35,574 nucleotides of DNA from Neelides folsomi (lineage: Eukaryota > Arthropoda > Collembola > Neelipleona > Neelidae): assembly GCA_034687125.1 (NCBI GenBank), contig JAQGBZ010000526.1:1-35574 (forward strand). Reading direction: 5' to 3'. Under the pieces are notes generated by a model. The model had not been told where the DNA came from, did not search any database, and saw nothing but the letters and a program-made list of their open reading frames with translations. Each line of letters opens with the position of its first letter. The first letter of the stretch is position 1. The position numbers and the translations under genes were made by a program. Shown in pieces: positions 24,257 through 33,384 of this stretch.

Positions 24257-25407
24257 TCAAGGAAAACAAGAAACAAAAAGATACATAGAAATGACTGAAC
24301 TGGCGATTGCAATAACAGAGTTTTTCTGACTCAGGACTCTGATTAAACTCAATCCTTTCATCTTTGAATATCTCTTTAATTCGCAAAAGGCAATTGCTGC
24401 ATGAACAATGTCAGTGGTCATGAGCAAGAGATCTCGGAGAATTTGATGATCCGCCCCCATTTGCTGAATCACCGTCACCACAAATTGATCCATGGAGGAA
24501 GAAATGATGTGGAAGAGGGAAATTGACCCAACAATCAACATCCCAATGGGACTCATTCCTTTTCTTCGGTCCATGTAATATACGACAATGGCTGAAGAAA
24601 CAAGTTCTGATATAGTGAAAAACACCTAAAATAACAAATATATTAACTACATACAATATTTCATTTAATATGTATTTAATATCATATAGCTAAAATGTTA
24701 TTATATATTTTAATACTAATTGTTGAAACTAACTAATTGCATTATACTTTCCATGTAACTTACAAAGGGGTTATATGTTTAAATTGGTTATACCTGATGA
24801 TACCAAAGTTTGTAAAAGTTGTCATTAATATAATTCCAATGTCCCCAAAATGCGTAGTAGTGGGAGTGGATGGATGTGAGGAAAAGAAAGAGCATGGAAA
24901 GTCGAATTTTCCTTTCGCTGGCTAATTTCATGATCCGCTTAAATGACTCGTAGAAGAAGACGACCATCAACACTGTTAGCACCCACATTTTGAATGACTC
25001 CATTGTACTGTTAAAATAGACGTGTTTGTAGCCGCTCAATCCAGTCTCATAAGGACCTAATAAAACAACATTTATAAAAATCCATTTAATAAACGAATCA
25101 TATTTATAATATAATTTTATTAGATTCCAATAATGACTGATGATAATTTTAATAAAAACTTAATTGTACCTTTGAACACTGTATCCCAACAGGCACATGT
25201 ACAGGTCCTTGGATCAACTGGATGTGCCAAATGTCCCCAGAGCTTATCAAAAGCGACCATGTGAATCAATGGAATAAATATAGGAATCAATAGAGACAAA
25301 AGAGCGATCCAGGTAGTTTTGTGCCTTCGAAGGTCACTCGTTTCACTTTTCCTCTTCATTAGAAAAATCCCTCGCTCCTCGTCGAATCCTTTACTCCCTT
25401 TGTACAT
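24257..25407 (-). CDS. Multi-pass membrane protein of unrecognised family, three exons, 289 aa
   Basis: Minus-strand exons 25407-25170, 25056-24794 and 24625-24257 join in phase to 870 nt. The start at 25407 has an in-frame TAA 18 nt upstream. A charged N terminus (about 30 residues) is followed by roughly seven hydrophobic stretches: near 32-53, 103-117, 131-151, 168-185, 192-211, 232-248 and 268-288. Between the first two lies a cysteine-rich segment (TCTCACWDTVFKG, 68-80) and a glycosylation site (N95). After the third comes a striking aromatic/His segment (HSHYYAFWGHWNYINDNFY, 143-161, then KLWYHQ). These dense invariant-looking motifs suggest an old conserved family, not noise, but I cannot name it. 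It is not TMEM45 or TMEM26, which I compared from memory. It faces the ORP-like gene tail to tail and RWDD4 head to head. Membrane location is inferred from hydropathy only. Confidence 0.8.
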
Positions 25408-26798
25408 CGTCCTTTGTTGTCTTTACTTTTTAACCCTTTGATATTTTTATTAGCCAAAAGGAAAATTGAGCTCTTTCCACTTTCACTCTCATGTTGAGTC
25501 GGAACGGGAAATGCGCTCCACCCACCGACTCTCTCCAAGTCCCCACCACGCGCAGATGAAATCTGCAATATGTAATACAGAGATATATATGTAATATGTA
25601 TGTAGAGAAATATAGCTCATCTTGTAAGGATTCATTTCAAATAAGCTAAAACTTTCAATTCACAGGAAACATCACAAATGGTCCAAAAGTTACCAAATTA
25701 GCTAAATTACTTAAAATAGTAAATATTCCTCCAAATAAAAGATTATACAGAATGAAACTTTTTAACTAAATCATACTTTAATTAAACGGCACCACCATGG
25801 ACCATGGTATGTACATAATGTATGTAAGTATGTAAGTGTAATAAGTATGTATGGTAGTACCTGTAGGTTCATTAATAATGAATAATGATTCCTTAATAAT
25901 GAATCTGTAATTGTGAGAATATAATGAATCAATATATTTATTACATACTCCTATCCCAAACAAAGTAATTATCTACTTTATCTTCTACAATTTACACAAT
26001 AGTGGTAAAAATATCAAATATTTGTATTATGATTCTATTAAGATTTATATTTGTTAACCTTAAAAATAATTGAATTGTAATGAAACCGTAAAAGGTTTAT
26101 TAAAGTTATATTAAAGTATATTAAAGTTTAAATTATTTTATTTTCATATCGATTAATAAATTAAGGCAATTTAGGAAAATACTAACAGTATTTAATAGCT
26201 ATACAATTACTGTTATAACAATTCTTTAACTATGTTGCATATTTGATTGGAAGTGCAGACATACTTTAAAATAAAACATATTGTTGTAGGTAACCATTTA
26301 CCTTACATTTGCATATTTACTTATTTAGTATATACTTATGCATAAGTACCTATGTATGTATATCATGACATACTAACGATTAACATATTTAGTATATGAA
26401 ATGGCTGCCTGAAAGTAAAATAGCAAATTGATGTTAATTGCAACATTAATTCCCAGGCGAGCCTAAAGAATGAAATAGTAAAAAGTGAAGTTTAAAATTC
26501 TTCTTCCTCGTGCATGATATATGATATATCATTAATATATCATACACTTTGTATGTCTATTGACTATTGTGTATTGCTCTACCCTATTGGTAAATATAAT
26601 GTGTTTGCAAAAATCATTGGTTCGCGAATATTGAGTGAAAGTCCGGGTTTGAAAGCGTTCTTTGGGCCGCTCAAAATTTGGTGAAACCCGCCGATCCACC
26701 CGCCTCCATTCATTGCAAAATTTAATCTTTCCGGTCGTTGTTTTCAACTTTAAAGAGAGTCAGTTAAAGTGTCATCACAGACACCTATCAGTTTATTT
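25408..26798. other. Divergent intergenic region between the membrane-protein gene and RWDD4
   Basis: Contains the 5' regions of both genes. The part next to 25408-25560 and the part at about 26630-26770 are less A+T-rich and probably hold the promoters and untranslated leaders. The middle is A+T-rich, with an 8-bp repeat at 26099-26127 and a dyad-rich stretch near 26510-26545 (repeated ATGATATAT / ATATATCAT). Open frames here are short and unsupported. Confidence 0.5.
26099..26127. repeat. Three near-tandem copies of ATTAAAGT
   Basis: ATTAAAGT occurs at 26099-26106, 26110-26117 and 26120-26127, spaced by two to three bases, in intergenic A+T-rich DNA. It is a simple local repeat. Confidence 0.55.
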
Positions 26799-27696
26799 AT
26801 GGCCTCGTCACTCTCTGAACAACAGGCTGAGGAGTACGAAGCTCTTGGAGCAATTTACGATGGGGACCCGAACTTCACTCAGGTCGACGAAAGGACTATC
26901 CAATACAAAGTATGGATCCGATATCAGATTCAATTGTTTAATCTAAAATCATAAATCAGTTTAATTTAAACAAAATATAAACGATTCTCACATCTTAATT
27001 TTTTGTTTTATTAATATTAGTATGGGACTGAGGAAGATTTTAGCACTGCTTTAATTGAGATCAAATGGCCTGAGGATTATCCAGCCATCCAGCCTGTCTT
27101 CAATCTCGACACCTTCTACAACAACCATTTGTGATTCCTTTATAAATTATCTTTAAAATCCTCCAATTTTGTTAAATCCAAGTTGTCAAGTATTCCATTG
27201 TTTCTAAATAAATATTTCATGATGTAGACCACAGTCAACTAAGCATGATATGGTACATGCCTTGAACGCGGAAGCTTACAATTATATCGGAGATCCATCA
27301 ACTTACAATTTGATCGAATGGGCTCGGGAGCATCTTCAACTTTTGATCTCAGCTCATCATGCCATGGATCGCACAGCTTTGAAATCTACGACTACCAAAG
27401 ACGAGTGCGAAAAGGTAATGAATAGAATACATATGATGAAAATTTTAAATATTTATGCCCACAATGTTTAAATGATCTAATATAAATTCCAGGTTCTTGC
27501 AGCTCAAGATGTGCTTTACGATGACAAATCTAAGAGTAAAAGAAATTTAACGAAAAGTCAGAAGCGGAAGGAGTGGGATCGAATGGATTCTAAAGGAGAA
27601 AAGCCTAGGGGTCACGACTGGGTTGATGTTCACAAACATCTTTGCCAAACTTCACACGGAAATTTCTCCGAAGCCACAAATACTCAATGTCAGTAA
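26799..27696 (+). CDS. RWDD4: RWD domain-containing protein 4, four exons, 203 aa
   Basis: Exons 26799-26909, 27021-27130, 27228-27414 and 27493-27696 join in phase to 612 nt. Residues about 8-105 form an RWD domain. It begins EEYEALGAIYDGD and continues through IEIKWPEDYP and an FYNNHL segment, all alignable with human RWDD4. The C terminus carries the signature shared with RWDD4: a Lys/Arg-rich stretch LTKSQKRKEWDRMDSKGE, then PRGHDWVDVHKHL. Human RWDD4 is 188 aa, so length agrees. RWD domains are protein-interaction folds related to the ubiquitin-conjugating enzyme fold; the precise cellular role of RWDD4 is poorly known. The frame is open further upstream, but 26799 is the first ATG in it. 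The gene ends 143 bp from the stop of the converging ERCC8 gene. Confidence 0.93.
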
Positions 27697-27709
27697 TAAG
27701 TAACAAATC

Positions 27710-27724
27710 TTTATTTTCTTTATT
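27710..27724 (-). terminator. Poly(A) signals AATAAA for the ERCC8-like gene
   Basis: The minus strand reads AATAAA twice, at 27719-27724 and 27710-27715, about 115-130 nt past the ERCC8 stop codon. Both lie just downstream of the RWDD4 stop (27696), so use of either would make the two convergent transcripts overlap at their 3' ends. Confidence 0.45.
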
Positions 27725-27839
27725 TAAAAAGTCAAAAAATTAAAACAGTTTCAATAATACTTTATATTAATAACCGTATAAAATTATATACTCTGTAAGT
27801 TGATAGTGGATAATAATAATCTGTATAATATAAAAAAAA

Positions 27840-29925
27840 TTAATAATTTTGTTTGTACTCTTCATTGTAAAGGACATCAAGATCTCGCTCCGCCGTCCAG
27901 GCCTGTAACGAACATTCGGGAATTTTAATTAAATAAATTATGATTATTATATCTTACATACATATTCAATTTAGAATCTTATAGAAATCCCCAATCTCTT
28001 ACAATAAACATTTCTCATATATGTATACTATATATTGACATTGAGTATTATTTGCCTAATTATGCTATTTGTCTATTTGTAAGACTTACATTGATTTCTC
28101 CAACTCCACCACTAAAACCTAAAAAATAAACAGTACCTATATTAATTTAATGGTGGCTAAATGAGTACCTTTGCATAATGTAATTGAATTAAAATGTATC
28201 AGAAAAGATCAAATAAAAAAAGTTAAGTTTTGAATATCGACATATTTCTCTTCAAATAGTAATTTACCACGAGAATAAATGTTGTCCCAGCAGAAAGAAA
28301 TGCCGTCTTTGAACAATCCTCCCTCATCTTTAAAGCATCCGGTCTGAGCGTTGAATATTCGGATTTTACTCGACTTCACAGGTTTGAAAATGGTCGTCGG
28401 CGTGGTGTGAGAAATGTCAAAGCTTGACTGATAGCACATGTTTAAGCTCATTTTACTATCGCTGCATGAATAGATCTTCACGGGGGCCGTTTTGTCACAA
28501 GCGGACTCCCATTGGATGATTCGATTCGTCTGGGAATCGGAAAATATATGCCGACCGCATTTGGAATATTTGATCGAACTGACAAGTGGAACGTGATAGT
28601 CATAACTTTTCACATCTGAATCAATCAAAGAATATATTAAATAAGCACAGGCAATGTTGGGAAATGATTTAATAGTTTAAATTAGTAGTTTACAAAACAT
28701 TTACATTAACTTTTAAATAAATGTAATAGATTTTAAATGTTCAATTTTTACCTTTAGAAACTTTGTCGTAGAATTTAAAAAGTTTTGACGGGTTTCTGAT
28801 ATCCCAATCAGTCAAAGTGTCACTGTTTTGTCCAACAGTGATGACGAATCCTTCAGGATGCCACCGAGGAATGGAAAACTTTAACCTTTGACGTCCATTT
28901 GGAATTATCATGATCGGGGCCCCAATTCTCATATCAATAATAAAGCAATTCCCATCAACGGTAACTCCTAAATGAAAAGAGAACAATGGTTTTTTGTTTG
29001 ACAAATTATGGAATTATGTTCAGATTCAAATTTAACGGGACAATATTTAGTAATGTTACTATTCTTTTTTAACCTGCAACAAGTGTTGTTTTAGCATTGT
29101 TTAAGTGATGAGCTTTGAAGTTAAAGGAACTATTAACATTGGTTGAACTAAATCTTGTTTTTCCCATATTTGAATGAAATGCACTGACGGGTTTCTCAAG
29201 ATTATTCGCATCCCAAAAGTAAATTGGTCCTTCTAATTGACTCGTGACCAGAGAAGCATTGTCCGGATGCCTACAAAAGAATAAATAAAATATTAAATCA
29301 AATTGAAAGTACATAAGTGATATGAATGTGTGATTACTATGTTTTAAATGTGTGAATGAAAAAATGAAATATGTAGTTCGTTAAATAAATATTAATAAAT
29401 GAATTTTTACCATTGACAATAAGTAACAAAGGGAATGAAATTGTCATTGATTGGAATGATTGCTGATCCAACGCATTTGGATGTAGTCCTTCGTTCTTTA
29501 TTAAGATTAAAAGTGTCATAAATTAAAATAGAATTGACTCCACGCTTTCTGGAATCAGCAGCTCCGACTAAAAGACTTGAGAATAAATAAAATACCTTTA
29601 GTGACAGAGTAATTAATAAATTATACAATTTAATTGAGGAATTTACTATCGTCCGCATGAATCCATGTCAAGGGACGTGAATGCTTTGTCAGCATATTCT
29701 TCAGGTATTTCAATTTCACATGTTGACGACACTCTGAAAATAATTTAATAGAATTATGTATGAAATTACATACGATGATTATAAAATGGATTAAGTTAAT
29801 TAAAAGCAATAATAAAAATATGAAAATATTTACGTTTGCTGAGCGGCCTTTTTTGCTTCTGTAGTTGCTTTTAATGTTGAAAATTGGACGAAGCCCAACT
29901 CTCGTTTTAATAAATTCCCCAACAT
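27840..29925 (-). CDS. ERCC8: DNA excision repair protein ERCC8 (CSA)-like WD40 protein, eight exons, 398 aa
   Basis: Minus-strand exons 29925-29834, 29733-29647, 29575-29411, 29270-29074, 28967-28752, 28615-28268, 28118-28090 and 27902-27840 join in phase to 1197 nt. Human ERCC8 is 396 aa. The N terminus MLGNLLKRELG parallels human MLGFLSARQTG. Blocks then align in order: AFTSLDMDSCGRYLLVGAAD with the first WD repeat, CQWHPDNASLVTSQLEGPIY then FWDANNL with the QWYPHDTGMF...VWDTNTL repeat, and LTDWDIRNPS with the LWDVRR repeat. W234-D235-x-R237 is the DWD-box signature by which CSA binds DDB1. The C terminus (GISFCWDNIYSRGFSGGVGE, then INAWTAERD) follows the last repeat. In the family, CSA is the substrate receptor of a CUL4-DDB1 ubiquitin ligase acting in transcription-coupled repair. 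Identity overall is low; order, length and DWD box carry the assignment. Exon 7 is only 29 nt. Confidence 0.85.
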
Positions 29926-31056
29926 TGTATTTAATTTATTTGAAACTATTCAAATTTATTTTTAATTACCATTGGTAAAAATTATAAAATATTTACTCTT
30001 TGAAAATAAAGTTAATTGAAAGGGTTTAATCTCATAAGACTAATAATAAAAATTAATGAAATTTTTAAATCGGGAGTCGGGTGGAAAATCCGACAGGTCG
30101 AGAACGGACACCGAAAGACTGACACGATGAAGAATGCGGGAACGGAGTGTCCGGACACCGGATTACGACTAGCGAGAATACAAATGCCATGTATGTGCAA
30201 AAGCGAAGTTTAGCAAAGTGAAAATTCGCCTCAATTCAAAGTGAGGAACTTTGAATCGCAAATAATAGTCGACAAGCAGAATATAATTATTGTTGCAAAT
30301 ATGTCAATAAGATAAGTTTGTATAAATGTATATATATAGTAAATAAAATGTTAATTAGAGTAAGTTAATTAAGAGTAATAAATCTAAATAATGCATTTTT
30401 ACATTATTAAATGTCAATGAACAAAAGTTAGTCATGTGTTAATGCTAATGTTAGTAATGTTAATGCTAATAGCAATTGAAATATCCATCTTAAAAGCCAA
30501 TTGATTCTAATCGACCAATCTGTAACAATTAATTAAACTACATACCTTGTGTTATATTATAACAAAAATTAATCTATTTAAATATTAAACGAAATGCAAT
30601 TAATGCTATAATGCGACTAATCAATGAACTTATCTATAATAAGATTACTTATCATAATTAAATAAGAATTACACGAGACGCACAAAACATTTCCGTTACT
30701 TAACGTTTATTAATTTTTAATAAATTAAATTGTATTGATACGTAGTAACAAATTACTTATTTTATTAATTTATTATTGAAAGATAAGGTATATTATTTCA
30801 TTATTAATATTTGTATTTACTAAAATAAAATTATTGATACTTTTTACATGAAGTTTATTCATTTTATAAAATTACGAGTACAATCTTACAATTTGTAAAT
30901 ACATTAGCGGTAGTTTCAACATAACTTAAAGAATGAAAACACAGGGCAACAATTTCAAATAATTTCAAAAATCCAATTAACTAATGATGTGGAATGGCGA
31001 AATATGACGGAGGGTTAAGGAAGACCAGAAGCCCACGGTTTCTACAAGAAGGCGAA
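29926..31056. other. Intergenic region between ERCC8 and TACC, with a CpG-rich patch
   Basis: Holds the promoter side of ERCC8 and the 3' untranslated region of TACC. A patch at about 30070-30235 is much richer in G+C and CpG than its surroundings and includes TCCGG ACA CCGGA, able to fold back on itself. No gene was recognised in it. The remainder is very A+T-rich. A small direct repeat (GTTAATGCTAATG-like) is found near 30437-30470. Confidence 0.5.
30854..30859 (-). terminator. Poly(A) signal AATAAA for the TACC gene
   Basis: The minus strand reads AATAAA about 200 nt past the TACC stop codon (31057-31059). Position is plausible for a compact 3' untranslated region; the assignment is tentative. 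Confidence 0.4.
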
Positions 31057-32633
31057 TCAAAAGGTCTAAAATAAAAACAAATAAAATTTACATATACAAA
31101 TAAACCTTTTCTTATTGATTTTCATATTGATTTGATTATTTTTGAAAATAATAAAAACCTTTCCGTTAATGAGCTCATCACAGAGGTTGTTGAGTTGAAT
31201 GTTTTCCTTCCCTTTCTGTTCCAAATCGTTTTCCAGCGTTTGAACTTTCATGTCCGCCTTTCGAAGAAGAGCTCTCAACTTTTGATTCTCCATTTCAGTG
31301 CTGTTCATGGTAGACTCATTTTCATAGTGCATTCTGAAAATAAAGGAAAATGTTACAAATCCTTAAAACTTAAAGACAACATTTAATTACATTTAGAGTT
31401 AATGAATAATATATTTAATAAGGTAAGAATTACTTCTCCAACTGGCTTGTGAGTTCCCCTTTAAGAGTGGCAATCTTGTCGTCCCGGTTTTTAAGCTTTA
31501 ACTCAAGTTGTTCATGGGAGCTTTTGAGAACATCTTCGTTCGTTTTGAGGTTCGTAAGAATCCCCTTCATTCGCTCGTATCGCCTTTATTAATGAAACAA
31601 AGTAACAAAAAATAACCGAAGACCAAGTACATAAGCACATCCCTTTATTGATAGTAATAAATTTAAAATGATGAATTTTTATTTTACTTGTGCAGATCGG
31701 TAAAAGCGCTTTCAACATTGCGAAGATCTTCATTGGCTTGATCGCGCTCTCTGATTAATTTTACCTTATCGAGCTCATGAACTTCGACCTTTTCCTTCAT
31801 GGATTCAAATTTCTGAGTCAAGGCCGACATCGAGTTTTCATATTCAGCGAGAACTCTGGAAATAAAAATATCAAATATCAATTAAATTAAAAATAGATAA
31901 AGTATAATTTGAATAAAATTGTGATTTTGATTTGTAATTGTACTTTGCATCCATTTGAACTTGAGGTGTTGTAGTTTGAGTGGCGTTTGTCACCATCATA
32001 TTTTGTTTTTGGCACGACTTGACGCTTGGGCTTTGCATCAGATTTGGGCTATCAGGTACAATACGCGGATTTTCAATGACGCCCGGTTTCATCGCCGTCG
32101 GTGGGGTCGAGTTGAATGACCTCGGTGGTATTGGAGGAAGATGAGAAGACCGCTCATGAGCGTGCACTGGAGTTGGCACCGGCGGACGCTTGAACTCCGA
32201 CCCGCTCTCCGATGAAGCCAACGGATCGAATTTCTGATAAAGAGATTCCCTTTGCCATTGGTTCATATTCACCTCCATGTGTCCCCGGTTGGAGAGGAAA
32301 TTGACATCAAAGTCTTCAGGATAAGAAGTCGTTGATGACGAATTCCTTGGAGAGAACCCAAACTCTGAAACGAATAAATTAAATCATTCATTTGCATTGA
32401 CGCTTTAATTTCAATTCATGTTTAAAATAAACATTTAAAATAAATTTTATGAAATAAATAATTAATAATGTACTGCATATTAACAATAAAACAAATATCA
32501 GCCACAGAATTTCTATTAAAGTTGTAATAAAAATTATTTTAGTTTGATCACCTTCACCCGGAATGAAGGATTCCATTGATGGTTTGAGTTTTTGCGGAGT
32601 TATCTCATTTCCAGAATTCATTTCGTCGGCCAT
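31057..32633 (-). CDS. TACC: Transforming acidic coiled-coil protein (TACC), six exons, 334 aa
   Basis: Minus-strand exons 32633-32552, 32364-31944, 31855-31688, 31583-31434, 31333-31159 and 31065-31057 join in phase to 1005 nt. Residues 1-165 are a disordered, Pro/Ser-rich region (PPVPTPVHAHERSS, PPIPPRSFNSTPPTAM). Residues about 168-334 are the TACC coiled coil, with family landmarks LAEYENSMSALTQKFE, RERDQANEDLRNVESAF then TDLHKRYERMKGILTNLK, and near the end VQTLENDLEQKGKENIQL then NNLCDELI. TACC proteins work with XMAP215/Msps-type microtubule polymerases and Aurora A at centrosomes and spindles; this is family knowledge. The last coding exon encodes only Thr-Phe and the stop. The frame is open upstream of the chosen ATG, so a longer N terminus is possible, but the upstream codons look like untranslated leader. 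It lies head to head with NANS. Confidence 0.92.
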
Positions 32634-33226
32634 TCTTGCAATTGCCACCAACACCTTCGCCCCCGAATGAGGAAAAACGGAAAAGAAATGAAAAGAAAAA
32701 AGTAAAGATTTCCTCCGCGACTTCAATCCGTTAATTCTCCAAAGAGAAAGAGACGGAAACTGAAGGAGTCTGAATGACGGGATTGGAAGAAGCCAAATGA
32801 ACTCTCTTGATTGGCCCATTCAAATTTAAGCCCTCGATGGCAGGATATATACGCTTTACACATTGTCTCAATTTCATATGAAGCTTATGTTGAATATGAA
32901 CCTTCGCCACATACAGGCAACAAGTTTTTATAGGAATATCTAAAATGCATGGAGATAATGTTAAAGCTCCAGGCCTCCTATCCACAATGCGTTTTATTGT
33001 CCATTGACATTTGAGGTTTTTAACCAAAGAAAGTGAAAGTGAAAGGACTAAATATAGTTTTAACAACATTAAAAGTGAAAGTCGTTTCACGTTAAATCTT
33101 GCGCCCAATTAAATACAACATGAACAAATGTCAATTTGACTCAATACGTTCAATACAAATATTTTAATTAGAGATTATAGCAATTAAGTCATAAAATTTC
33201 ATTCAACTAGATATAATTAAACAACA
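32634..33226. promoter_or_regulatory. Shared upstream region of the divergent TACC and NANS genes
   Basis: About 590 bp separates the TACC start codon (minus) from the first NANS leader exon (plus), so both promoters must lie here or in leader introns. The segment includes GTGAAAGTGAAAG-type repeats near 33031-33045 and 33073-33081. It also contains a minus-strand frame (33108-32731) that I treat as doubtful. No TATA box can be assigned with confidence. Confidence 0.5.
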
Positions 33227-33368
33227 ATGGGTAAGTATACAATAATTGTTATTTATCTATTAAAGCTTTAAATTATTTATTTCATATTTCCATGAATTGG
33301 CATCTAATACAACCGGATAAATTATCACAAAAATTGATTTCATTTATTATTTATTGACAGGTTCGTGA
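33227..33368 (+). promoter_or_regulatory. Spliced upstream ORF (Met-Gly-Ser-stop) in the NANS leader
   Basis: A leader exon ends in ACAACAATGG followed by a consensus donor GTAAGT at 33231. Joined to the acceptor at 33360 (TATTGACAG), it reads ATG GGT TCG TGA, a three-codon ORF ending 16 nt before the NANS start at 33385. The upstream ATG has a good initiation context (A at -3, G at +4), so it should be recognised by scanning ribosomes and could lower or regulate NANS translation. The donor is excellent; its use is inferred. Confidence 0.55.
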
Positions 33369-33384
33369 GTTTTTCGCACATCAA

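Noticed and set aside
32731..33108. 125-codon minus-strand frame between TACC and NANS with a hydrophobic N-terminal part
   Set aside because: It starts at TTG; the first ATG follows later, and the hydrophobic segment comes from GTGAAAG-type repeats. It overlaps the TACC leader region. A small secreted protein is not excluded but is unsupported.
33227..33232. ATG at 33227 as the NANS start codon
   Set aside because: After splicing at the consensus donor it meets TGA after three codons; the NANS frame starts at 33385 and no acceptor nearby would put the two in frame.
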